Part shown: positions 24,228-33,820 of the stretch, piece after piece
How positions within the stretch are numbered: the stretch's first letter is position 1
Layout of the letters: each line of letters starts with the position of its first letter
From: Phialocephala subalpina
Lineage: Eukaryota > Ascomycota > Leotiomycetes > Helotiales > Mollisiaceae
NCBI GenBank assembly: GCA_900073065.1
Contig: FJOG01000024.1
Coordinates: 860,973 to 924,972 of the forward strand
Direction of reading: 5' to 3'
DNA length: 64,000 bases
Program-made: the position numbers and the translations under genes
Notes under the pieces: model-generated
Told to the model about the DNA's origin: nothing
What the model saw: only the letters and a program-made list of their open reading frames with translations
The model's database searches: none

Positions 24228-25020
24228 GATTGCTGAAGAACTGAATAGGTACTGGAGTTGGCGACCTGTCAATCAGACGATGTTCAACAGAACAATCACG
24301 AAGATGGAGAGCTGGCCGGAGCGGAAAAATAGATGATCGGCAGTTCTCTTATCAATTCATCTCCTGAAGCCGCATACTGGGGTAGCTTCAACCCCAGACC
24401 TACTACCCCAGCAAGCGTCCCATCATCCTCGCGGAGAAATCCCGGAACCTTGCCCAAGGGTCGCCCATCAAGGAAAGGTTGCCGCGGGGAAAGGCGGCAC
24501 TTTCCCAAGGAGATGGAAAGCTAAGTGCTGCTAACGGAAGAGATCTTCCATTTCGAAGGCCCAAGACCCTTGTCCCTGTTTGCGAGCGCGGAAAGGCGGC
24601 CATAAGCTGAAAAGCAGCATCGAGAAAGCAATTGTTGAAATGGGAAGCAGGTAACTTACTTGTATGTGGCTTGCAGAGCGTGGAGAGATCAAATAGAGGC
24701 TGAAAAGGACTTTTTGACCACTTTTGAGTGAGGTCTGTTTTTGTGAAGGTCACTGAAGGAAGAGATTGGCGGGGTAATTTTGCCCTGCACTTGCAGGAAC
24801 CACATCGTGCCTGCGGGGACAGGTGGCATCGTGTTGACACAATTTATCCCAAAGAGCGATTGCGATATCAATTAAGATATTGCTGATATCCCCCTTGCGG
24901 TTGGCTAAGCATGCAGTGTGCAAGGCTATCGTGAGGCTGAAGTTTCGAATGCCCTCGCCGTCTGAGCAAAGCTCACCTTCCTCACTACTTCCCCGTTTCG
25001 ATACAGAATCTTCTCACAAC
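24228..25020. promoter_or_regulatory. Divergent promoter between sugar porter and reductase genes
   Basis: It contains the second copy of GCGGGGAAAGGCGGCA (24484-24499), a shorter relative GCGGAAAGGCGGC (24588-24600), and a 9-bp inverted repeat CTGGGGTAG (24377-24385) / CTACCCCAG (24403-24411). No convincing coding frame. Confidence 0.6.
24484..24499 (+). promoter_or_regulatory. Shared 16-nt motif, copy 2
   Basis: GCGGGGAAAGGCGGCA, identical to 17614-17629; a variant lacking two G follows at 24588-24600. Confidence 0.55.
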
Positions 25021-26151
25021 ATGGAAGTCTCGTAAGCGGTCAAATCTACGCGGGAAAATTCCATCTCCTGACAATAATGTAGTTATGTCCTCGTCACAGG
25101 AGCCACAGGCTTCATTGGCGCTCATGTCGTCGACGAGCTGCTCAGGCGTGGGCTGAAGGTGAGAGGAGCAACACGATCCATGTTGAAAGGAAAAGCAATG
25201 CTTGAGGCACGCCCGAATTTCGCGTCAAAATTGGACTTCGTTCAGATTGAGGACTTTGAGAAGATGGGTGTGTTTGACGAGGCAGTGAAAGGTGTGGATG
25301 CCGTGATACACGTCGCGAGCGTATGTCCCCTCTCCTCTCCCTCCTCCGCGGTACTTGAACTTCGTTCTAATGAATGTCAGCCATTCACATACAATACAAC
25401 CAATAACGAAAAAGAACTCATTATTCCGGCCATCAACGGCGTCCGCTCAATCCTTCAAGCAGCAGCCAAAACCCCATCAGTCAAGAGAATAGCCCTAACC
25501 TCCTCCTTCGCCGCCGTCCTCGACGTAAATCGCAAAGCACCTCCATACTTCACCTACACAGCTAAAGACTGGAATCCCCTCACATATGAAGAAGCCATCT
25601 CCCCAATCACCAACGCTGTAGTCGCCTACCGCGGCTCCAAGAAATTCGCCGAACTCGCAGCCTGGTCCTTCATCGAAGACGAAAAACCATCCTTCGACAT
25701 CGTAACCCTCTGTCCACCAATGACATTCGGACCCGTCGTCCACCCTATGCCCAAAGTCGAGGATCTAAACGAAAGTAATGCGATGTTATGGAGTATTGCA
25801 AAAGGAGAGAAATTACCGGTTGCGAGAGTACCGTTTTGGATTGATGTTCGGGATTTAGCAATGGTGCATGTGGAGGCTTTGGTTAGGAAGGAGGTGGGGA
25901 ATAGGAGGTTTGTGCCTGCGAGTCCGGAGCGGTTTTCCTACTCGATGGCTGCGGAGATTATGAGAAATGAGTTTGAGTGGGCGAGGGAGAGGGTGAGGGT
26001 TGAGGAGGAACAGAAGGCTGATGATAGTCATGGGTTGGATGGGGAGGAGGTGACGAGGGAGTTGGGGGTGAGGTATCGGAGTTTTAGGGAGACGGTTGTG
26101 GACTTGGTGGCGCAGGCTTGGGAGTTGAGTAAGAAGACGGATGAGTCGTGA
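25021..26151 (+). CDS. Extended short-chain dehydrogenase/reductase (GRE2/cinnamoyl-CoA-reductase-like)
   Basis: Three exons, 25021-25031, 25083-25320 and 25381-26151, close in frame to 339 residues. The 11-nt first exon encodes only MEV plus part of a codon. The nucleotide-binding motif VLVTGATGFIGAHVVDELL follows at once. The YxxxK pair is in YRGSKKFAE, and the upstream serine is in LTSSFAAVL. The family includes NADPH-dependent aldehyde and ketone reductases such as yeast Gre2. In this cluster it could reduce the aldehyde (glyceraldehyde or lactaldehyde) released by the aldolase, parallel to the last step of the galacturonate route, although that known enzyme belongs to another family. That role is inference. 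Confidence 0.9.
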
Positions 26152-27369
26152 TGGGAACAGAGCTGTGCACTACACTCAGTATCAAGCCTCGTAACCCTCG
26201 TTTGACATGATCGCGCAGCTGGTGCGCTTGAAAGTCGGAGCAATGGCACTCGCTGTAATTACAGAGGCTTATAGGGTTGCGCTCGCTAAGCCCCTTAAAA
26301 CAATCCTATCCATAGGCAGCCATGCCCATTGCCTACAAGTTCTCTATTCCCTATAGGCGTTTGTCAGTTCCCTATAGCCCACAAAAAATTGGAGGCCATA
26401 AAGGGGTGCGGACCCGGATAAAAAAAAGGCTGTAGCTGATTCGCGAGGGTCCACTTTTCAGTGTTAGAAATTCAGAAACTTACCTCTCCAAGCAAGACAG
26501 TGGTGATTAGCCCGTGGATTTGAAGCACCGAAACGCATATCAACCTTACTTTGTTGTAGAAAGATCCCAAGAGATAAAACAATTGCTGGGAACGAATTTT
26601 TGTCATTTGTTTTAAGCTCTTCGATCTTGATATCAATGGTGGGCATTGGTGGCGCGAACACTGAAGTTGGAAGTCGGTCCGGGGCAACGCAAGCGCAAAA
26701 ACAAAGTATAACTTCAAGTCTTTCACTCTCTTGCTTTTCTGGCATAAGTGTTCTGTTTGGCATGCTTATTCTGAAGACAGTATTGACAAAACCAGTCTTT
26801 TTGGAAGCAACTCCTTTCCCAAACTTTTTTGGAGGAGAGCAGCAGAGCTCAAAACAGGAGACAGCAGGTGCGATGTTCCCTGGAAAAGAAATGCAAATAT
26901 GGAGATAATATCGTTTTGAGATGTGATTCTGCACTTGCATTACGATCTGAATCCAATTGTCGAATAGAGGAAGATGAAAGAAAATTTGTGAGAGTCTGAA
27001 AGGTTTTAGACCTCCTATTTTGGGTCCTCAAACACGTGATACCCTCCAAAAATAGTTAAGGATACTTTCAGCAGAGCGGACCCAGATCTGAGAAAAGACA
27101 CTCTGAACATCCACTGTATTGATATCTTGCCGACTGTCGATGAAATCAAGCAAGCGTTGTCAGCGACTGAAGGAGGCTCGTCATGTGACTCCTGCTCAAC
27201 TTCTCGAGACTTATCTAAACGCACTCGATCTACGAAGTAGAAGGTTTATTTTACTCTCAACTGTATCGGTTGTAGCAACTCCAATAGCTCAGTTCTCAAG
27301 ACTTCTCATCTTTCAATTACTTCATGTCACATCAAAGATCTTCCACATTCCAAATCTGGCCTAGCCAAA
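26152..27369. other. Intergenic; odd TATAGG-rich stretch at 26262-26460
   Basis: Bases 26262-26460 hold several TATAGG/CCTATA-like words and end in GATTCGCGAGGGTCCACTTTTCAGTG, which recalls terminal inverted repeats of fungal pogo-like transposons. I could not find a matching partner end, so no element is called. The rest (26460-27369) shows only short frames on both strands. Confidence 0.3.
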
Positions 27370-27519
27370 ATGACTCATTCTCGCATGAAACTTAGCTTTT
27401 CGGCTCCGCCCCAACCTTCGACATCCAGCATAAAAAGCAGAACTCTCGTCCCCTCCTTTTTCTCAGGCCAACAACCTCTTCAACTGCAATTGCAGTTCAT
27501 TTTCACTTCAAGTCTTTAA
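27370..27519 (+). promoter_or_regulatory. Upstream ORF in the leader of the bZIP gene
   Basis: 49 codons from ATG 27370 to TAA 27517-27519, in the same frame as the bZIP protein. A second upstream ORF (27567-27683, 38 codons) overlaps the main frame. Such frames govern translation of GCN4/cpc-1/cpcA under starvation; here the role is inferred from position. Confidence 0.45.
27371..27377 (+). promoter_or_regulatory. TGACTCA (Gcn4/CpcA-type binding site)
   Basis: The perfect palindromic TGACTCA core lies upstream of a bZIP gene of the same binding class and overlaps an upstream AUG (A of ATG at 27370). Autoregulation through such sites is known for CpcA-type genes. Confidence 0.5.
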
Positions 27520-28398
27520 GACAAATATATACGGGTCGCCTGGCCCGTAACACAACCAATTTCATCATGCCAGCAGCAGGATGTTCAGCAGCCGCTGCAA
27601 GCCGTCAATCAGACATCGTCTTCATCGCCCCAAGTCAATCTGATATCTTCAAGCCTCCATGGTCAGGATCTGTTGTTCTCTGAATTTTATAATCAAGATT
27701 TCAATTCCTACGGGTTCGAGCAGGAACCATTACTCAATTTATCGACGGATTGCTCTCCATTTCTGGATCAGCCTCTTGCCTTCGACCCACTCTGCGTATC
27801 TGCTCAACCACTACTACTATTCGACCAAACTACCAATTGGATGGGAAATCCTACGCCGACTGTTAATGACTCCTCTTGGGGTCCAAACCCCAATGAGAAT
27901 GTTTTTGGGGACATGATGTCCCAGAGATCAATGGCGGATTCTTTCGTGGACCTCCCACCTTCCTCTTCTCAGCTCTTCCTCAACGACCTAAACATTGCTC
28001 CTAATCTAGGCCTAAGCCAGCCATCAACATCGAACTCACGATCGGAAGTCTCTTCGCTCTCGAACGCTTCTCCCTCGACCCGCTCACTCGAGGACGACAT
28101 CCTCGCCTTCGACCCCGTCATTCCCAAAGCCGGACCTTCGTCCAAGTCTCCCATCAATCGTATCTCTCCACCCTCAGGAGACTCCAAGATCAAGAAACGC
28201 ACCCTCAACACCCTAGCCGCTCGACGTTATCGTCAGAAGCGTGTTGATCAGATGTCCGGCCTCGAATCTGCATTGAAGGAAACGGAGGTCGAAAGAGATG
28301 AGTTGAAGCTCAAGGTTGCGAGATTGGAAGCCGAGGTCGAGGTGTTGAGAAGGTTGACTGTTTCTGGGAATGAGAAGTCGGAGGGAGAGAAGAGTTAG
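27520..28398 (+). CDS. bZIP transcription factor of the GCN4/CpcA (cross-pathway control) type
   Basis: The C-terminus has a clear bZIP: basic region KKRTLNTLAARRYRQKR, then a leucine zipper with heptad Leu/Val (LESALKETEVERDELKLKVA). The pattern fits Gcn4/CPC1/CpcA, the general amino-acid-control activator. The N-terminal part is Gln/Ser-rich, then acidic-aromatic (FYNQDFNSYGFEQEPLLNLS), like an activation domain. The frame is open from 27520 but has no ATG before 27841, so 27520 is only the frame limit, not the start. The true start may lie in an upstream exon. Two short upstream frames precede it: 27370-27519 (49 codons) and 27567-27683 (38 codons, overlapping). Leaders with upstream ORFs are typical of this gene. 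A 50-bp repeat of the 3' coding end follows the stop codon. Confidence 0.8.
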   Translation, partial: DKYIRVAWPVTQPISSCQQQDVQQPLQAVNQTSSSSPQVNLISSSLHGQDLLFSEFYNQDFNSYGFEQEPLLNLSTDCSPFLDQPLAFDPLCVSAQPLLLFDQTTNWMGNPTPTVNDSSWGPNPNENVFGDMMSQRSMADSFVDLPPSSSQLFLNDLNIAPNLGLSQPSTSNSRSEVSSLSNASPSTRSLEDDILAFDPVIPKAGPSSKSPINRISPPSGDSKIKKRTLNTLAARRYRQKRVDQMSGLESALKETEVERDELKLKVARLEAEVEVLRRLTVSGNEKSEGEKS

Positions 28399-28495
28399 CA
28401 CCGATTCGTTGAGTGCTGCGATCGCGATGAGAGCTTGTCGGACGAAAGGTTGACTGTTTCTGGGAATGAGAAGTCGGAGGGAGAGAAGAGTTAGC
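28350..28495 (+). repeat. 50-bp direct repeat at the 3' end of the bZIP gene
   Basis: Bases 28350-28399 (last codons, stop and one base) recur without mismatch at 28446-28495, spaced by 46 bp. Confidence 0.9.
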
Positions 28496-31219
28496 TTGAG
28501 GTTCAGATGGGTGGAGGGAGGGTGGTGGTTAGAGAGGGGAGAGAGCTTGGGTCAGACGATGTCGGTTGCGGTCAACATGGAGTTTAAGATCGGCAAAAAT
28601 TTGTTTCTTCATTGTGCTCTGCTGATGGGAACTGGGAAAATGGCCAGGTTCTTACCTTTCTTTTTGTTCTTGATCTGGTTCTTGGGAGGAGTTGGGACTT
28701 TGATTTACTTCATTGTATCTACTTCTACTTGCTTCAATATATACTGCGCTGCTTGACACCTTCATCTCGCGCGCACATTCTCTTGCTGCTGTTCTCATGA
28801 TGATTCGAATTCCCTGTCCTCAGTGGCACTTGCACACAATGTCCCTCACTACCTCCTCACAATGAATCGAGTTCCCTGTCTCTATCAACCTGCATCTCCA
28901 AACACCCAAAAAGGCAACAGATTGTATTATTGCCGTTCTTCCGAGTTCTCCAGTAATGATTCAAAATTCATCACTCCTTTCTCTCAGCCTCCAATTCCTT
29001 CTCTCAATAACGCCGAGACCCCATCCTATCCCCCATACCTATTTTTCACAACAGATCCAATCATCAAATAGCGAGTTCCATTCCCGAGCAGAAATCTATC
29101 ATATCACCGTTTCTGATCTAGACACGCATGCTTCATGTTCCATTGCTTTTGCTAGAAGGGGAATAGTTCGTTATGAGCGAGCATGAGTCATTCTCGTATT
29201 TTCTTGGCGCAGCGGCACCCCTTGATTTAGCTGAAGTGAACCGAAAGGGGTACTCCTCAATTGAGATCCCGAAACTTTCGAGATCGAGATTTCGCGGCTA
29301 TCTTTGAAGCTTGTCGGTATCATTGAATTTGGTGGGAAGTTGCGAGTTCAAGTGACGCGGGAATTGGGTCGACGACTCGAGAGGATGCGACGTATGGTCG
29401 CTACCCCGCTTCTCGAGTTTCACCCAACCTCGAAGTTTGTTTTGTCTTCAAATTTCCTTGCTTGCTTCCGACATCGATTTGTTGCTTCGTGTTGTTGCTT
29501 CAAGTATCACGCAACCTTAACTTGCTCTGCCTTGTTTGTCTGTTGGTGGTCATTTGTCCTTGGACGCCAAATGTTTTTCCACGGAATCAGCATGATTGTT
29601 GGTTGCCGTTGGTATGGATTGCAAAAACTCTACCCATAAATTCATATGAAGTGTTGCTTTCACTGTGGTTGCTGTTTGTTTAAGTAATTCAGCTTGAGAA
29701 TTATATAATCTGACGAGACAGGCTCATAAATGGGATGGGATTCTCATTCAATTGAACGTTGTGTGAACTTTCTCTCGTCAATATATCTATATCTCTTTGA
29801 CATCATAAAGTTACCTCACTAGGTCCGCAACTTTCAGCGGGCTGTACTGTACTACACATGCTTCAGTACCTCCACTTTTCGACAGGGCTATCAAGCATCT
29901 CCTCCATCTCGAAATTTTGAACATACCGCGCTACCTCTATACGCATCCGCCATACCACCGGGTCCAACCCCTCTTTCACGTTGTCGACACCATATTAGGA
30001 CTGAAAACACCTTCAAGTAAGTGTCCAAGATTGAATTTTCACTTCGTGGTCATACTGATTCGTGGAATCTGGAAGTCAGGACGACAGAGGCCCACTCTTA
30101 GCAACATCCCTACAAGAGGCCGACATATCATTTTGAGCCGCCTTCACTCGATATGACTACGGACAAGAACCTAGCCGAAAGGTTGGTCATATTGTTGGAG
30201 CCGGCCAGAAGTTGGCAATGGCCCCAGGCAAGGAGGAGCTGTTCGCGGGTCCAATTGATCCTACCTCGCTCGTAACGCAGTTTCTCTGCTACAACTAGCA
30301 TTATATGAGCAGCACCGAAATGGGATCAGTGCCTTGCCTCTTATGCGAGAAGAAGGGCCACACTTGCCTTGCGAGCAACCGGAAACAAGCCGATGATCTC
30401 AGGAATGCAGCAAAGGCATCCTTAAAGACGAAGATGATATCCGTCATAGCACTATCAGTGCCGCAACACACCCGCTCAGACGAGCCATGCGGCTGTGTCC
30501 GATTATCAAGCCACCATGTTCTGTCCAACTCAAAGACTTCGATAGGCCGAAATACATCCTTTCGACAACCGACAAGCAAGCTTTATCCGACACCGACGGC
30601 TTCTCGAGACGGCTAAATGGAAGGATAGAATACCTACACTGCTTCCGTCCCATATTCCCGTTGATCGCGCTGAGAGTATTAGACCAGTCATGGTAGAGGC
30701 GGAACTCACAGCACATCGCGATGTGGAGGAGGTCCTAGTGCAAGTCGCGGAGTCTGATGCAGGCTGACGACTCTCCCCTTCGTATACCTCCTTTACCGCC
30801 GGACCACCTTCTCGCACTTGATGAAGACACGCATCCATATATGCGTCTCAACGAGGTAGCCTGTGCGATCTGTCGACTCATGAACTCTAAGTTGGGCATG
30901 TGTTCACTTACATATGTGGACTAGCAAGACTCATGTAATCTGCGAGAAGATGCAATCTCACCAAGAGTGATGATGAGGATTTTCATCAATGACGAAGATG
31001 AGGTCCGCCACTTGCTCGCCATAGCCGGACCGAAGTTGATTCGAGGTAGAGGGAAGAGCTTTTGTTGGGGCAGATTCTACGAATCGGTACACCTACAATT
31101 ACAGCCTTACCAGTGCCCTTGGCCAAGTTGCGATTCGAAGCATTCTAGGAAACATCATTGCAACCTCCACTAAACATCCGGCAATTGGATCTGGGCCAGT
31201 GTTACTTCTTAGGGCTATT
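28496..31219. other. Gene-poor stretch, no supported gene
   Basis: No frame shows a recognised domain or a splice structure that closes. Frames at about 30300-31170 are short and mutually overlapping; they may be old repeat debris but I could not name them. Confidence 0.4.
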
Positions 31220-31678
31220 ATGGCTTGGCTGAGAGCCTGGAAAACCGAGAAAGAATTCGAAACCGGAATGAAGGAAATCGCGGCAGCCGTTGTCGTCTTT
31301 GCAACAGAAAATGGTATTGACAGGACTAGCGACGATAAAGCATGGAAAAATCCCCTGAAGCCGAAGACAAAGTCTAAAAGTCGGAGCTGAGAGTGTTTGA
31401 TCCAGTACCCAGAAATGACGCAGATTGCTATGTTCGCTCTTCACGTTCGAGGACCTCACAACACAGGCTAACTTACAGAGCTTGACGTGGATGAAGTAAG
31501 AAGGGCCTTGGAATGGTTTAACAAGAAGAACGACAAGTTCGAGAAACTTCTCAAGGCTGCTCAGTATTTGGACTGCGGTTCCAGGGTAAACAAAAACGAG
31601 CAGAAAGCTGAAGTCGTCACACTCATCAGGACTTATCATCAGTTTCTGCTTGACCCACAGACAGACACTACTTGGTAA
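31220..31678 (+). CDS. Possible small hypothetical protein
   Basis: Exons 31220-31379 and 31479-31678 would close to 119 residues. The acceptor is good (GGCTAAC branch site, TTACAG), but the donor is weak (GTCGGA). The product is Lys/Glu-rich and helical in look (DEVRRALEWFNKKNDKFEKL). No family was recognised. It ends 43 bp before a copia remnant, so it may be part of degraded mobile DNA. Low confidence. Confidence 0.25.
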
Positions 31679-31720
31679 ATCACACTTGAGTATTGTATTC
31701 AGAATATTGCATGTTCCGTG

Positions 31721-31858
31721 GGCACATTTGGTCGGGGAATCAAGTACACGAAAGTATCTTCCTTCACTCTACTTGATTACTCGGATTTGGACTTTGCCAG
31801 ATGTCTCGACACTCGAAGATCTACATCTGGATATGTCTACATGTTAGGGATGGGAATT
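31721..31858 (+). mobile_element. Ty1/copia retrotransposon remnant (RNase H/pol fragment)
   Basis: The frame starting at 31721 reads GIKYTKVSSFTLLDYSDLDF followed by TRRSTSGYVYMLG. The order GIKY, YSDxDFA, DTRRSTSGYVF is the conserved RNase H region of Ty1/copia polyproteins. It is interrupted on both sides, and no LTRs, integrase or reverse transcriptase are seen near it. The expected upstream RILRYVRGT-like piece seems to survive in another frame (RILHVPW, about 31700-31720). It is an old fragment. Confidence 0.8.
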
Positions 31859-32193
31859 TGGCAATATTGTACACCGAGAAGGGCTTGAAGTAATGATATA
31901 ATTGAGTACTTCCTGTATCATAGGTAAAATCGCGTAGAATCATTTGGGTACTTCGCCCCGTACGTATACCTCATCTCCCACTCCTCTGACACTCGCGAGA
32001 GAAATCTTATCACGTATCGCCACTTCAAACTTGTGACAGACATGATTCCCACTCTTGGACTGAGAAAGTTCTGTTGTACATCGTAAAATCGATGACGCCG
32101 ACATTGAGAAGGAGGTCCTCATGTAAATCATTTGTCAGAATGTCCTAGTTCTAGATCTCCAACTTCTGCCAGCAAAATATCAAAGGCCCAATC

Positions 32194-32742
32194 ATGCTAA
32201 CCGGCCTCCTATGCCTCACACTTGGAGGAGCAGTCGTGGGATTTCTCATTTGGCACTACAGCCAACGACGCCTAACGCACACATCATGGTCAAAATGCCC
32301 CGCCAATATACATTTTCGCAAAGAAGAACTCATTCGAAAGACATGCAAATTGTTGACCGATTTCGAAGATCAAGCTGGGCAAGGATCTGAAACGAAAGAG
32401 GAGCTTTTAGCAATGATTTCTATAAAGCCCTTAAATCCGAGGGCCGAATAGGAAGCAGAAGATGATAGGGGATATATTGCGTTGTTTACAAAGGCGAAGA
32501 TGGAAAGAGAAAAGACAAATCGTGAAAAAATGTACAGAATTTGAAGGAGACGAGACAAGGAAGTATCTGAGGATCAGAAGCGTGAGCTTGAGGTTGTTTT
32601 GGAAGGAGCAAGAACGGAGTATTGGAAGGCTTTGATCGAGCAGGAGAACGGAGGGAGGTTGGATTGGACCGATTTGGAATTCAAAGGGGGGACATTATTT
32701 CCAGGAGGTAGTGCCAGTCACTTGATTGCTGGTATACCTTGA
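32194..32742 (+). pseudogene. Nonsense-mutated gene for a small membrane-anchored, helical protein
   Basis: One frame runs 183 codons from ATG 32194 to TGA 32740-32742, interrupted by TAG at 32449-32451 and TGA at 32542-32544. Protein character continues through both: an N-terminal membrane span (LLCLTLGGAVVGFLIW), then charged helices (EDQKRELEVVLEGARTEYW), then a short Gly-rich end. Single C-to-T changes (CAG to TAG, CGA to TGA) would account for both stops, and there is no frameshift. No family was recognised. Introns spanning the stops are possible, but no good splice sites were seen. Confidence 0.55.
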
Positions 32743-32800
32743 AGCCAAACTTCGAAATTAGTCTCGCATAGGAACAAGATTGATGCTGAATTACTGTATG

Positions 32801-33820
32801 TTAAATTATTCTAATAACAGAAAGGGATATGATCTGCTCGTAGTCTAATGCCGCTCTATATGCCAATAAGATGTGTTGGGGAATACCGCCTATATCTCGC
32901 TCTTCGTCTCGACAACTGTAAGCCACCAAGTCAGCAATGGCGTCAAAGAATGGGAAACTGCTCTTAAGGAAGGAACAAACCTCAATAACTGAAGCCCAAG
33001 TCAACAGCACCACTATTTCCCACGATTCGCCGAACGCCGCCACCGTCCTGACCCGTAGTCTCCCCCTCTTCTTCCACTTCAGTAAGCCTTTCCCCAAATA
33101 TTCACACAAAATTATATCCTCCTTCCCCTGCTCCACCAGCACCAAATCACCTTGATCATCCATGATATTATTCCTCGTCCTTATCCAGTTGAACGTCTTG
33201 GTCACCCCGCTACCCACCTCATGCACAAACTCATACTTCATATGCGTCCAGAACCCTGTATTACCCATTCGCTCCCAAACCATCTCATTCGGCCGTCCAT
33301 CATAGTCCCCAACTCCAAAGGTATTCTTTCCTTGCAGAGGTATATGCGCTGCGCCCAAACTCTTGCCGGTCTTCTCGCTACCCTGTCTTAGGACCACACC
33401 TGGAACATTTGGGAGTGAGAAGCGGTGTTCGACGTAGTAATAATGTCCAGTGTCCGTCAAGTTGAGAGGACAAACTCGCAGATTTGTGAAGGACGCATCG
33501 TAGACGACATATTCCATAAACTCTTCATCGTCGAGTATTCCCAGGCCGAAAGCGGCGGCAACACTGTCGTAATATTTCGACTTCGCAGGTGCGCCGACAG
33601 TCTCGAAAGGATTTGTTTTCTCTTGTGAAGGTGTCGGTGTTGGTCTTGCGTCGACTTCAGGTGCGGTTCTGTCGAAGCGGTGGTCAAGACTGTGTCGTGG
33701 AGGCGTATCTGCGACCGCGAGACTGAGACTATTTCGTGGGGGCGGGTCTGCGAATTTGACCTCTTGGTTATTCTCGAGGGCTGACTGTATAGCCGCGATT
33801 CTGTCGCGCAATTCTACCAT
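32801..33820 (-). CDS. Conserved hypothetical protein, possible LURP-one/tubby-like beta-barrel
   Basis: Single minus-strand frame of 339 residues from ATG 33820-33818. The N-terminal 90 residues are Pro-rich and probably disordered. Residues about 100-260 look beta-rich (YYVEHRFSLPNVPG, FWTHMKYEFVHE, KTFNWIRTRNN) in the manner of fungal proteins with a LURP-one-like fold. The region VLLTWASVIE may be a hydrophobic helix. The last 50 residues are less protein-like, so a 3' intron may be missed. Function unknown. Confidence 0.65.
   Translation of the reverse strand: MVELRDRIAAIQSALENNQEVKFADPPPRNSLSLAVADTPPRHSLDHRFDRTAPEVDARPTPTPSQEKTNPFETVGAPAKSKYYDSVAAAFGLGILDDEEFMEYVVYDASFTNLRVCPLNLTDTGHYYYVEHRFSLPNVPGVVLRQGSEKTGKSLGAAHIPLQGKNTFGVGDYDGRPNEMVWERMGNTGFWTHMKYEFVHEVGSGVTKTFNWIRTRNNIMDDQGDLVLVEQGKEDIILCEYLGKGLLKWKKRGRLRVRTVAAFGESWEIVVLLTWASVIEVCSFLKSSFPFFDAIADLVAYSCRDEERDIGGIPQHILLAYRAALDYEQIISLSVIRII

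Noticed and set aside
15628..26151. D-galacturonate (GaaA-D) cluster as the identity of this locus
   Set aside because: The reductase here is an extended SDR rather than an aldo-keto reductase, and the galacturonate genes are not known with this five-gene layout; kept as a relative, not an identity.
30300..31175. Several forward frames of 60-103 codons taken first for a degraded gene or transposon
   Set aside because: No family, no splice structure, and the frames overlap each other; composition alone was not convincing.
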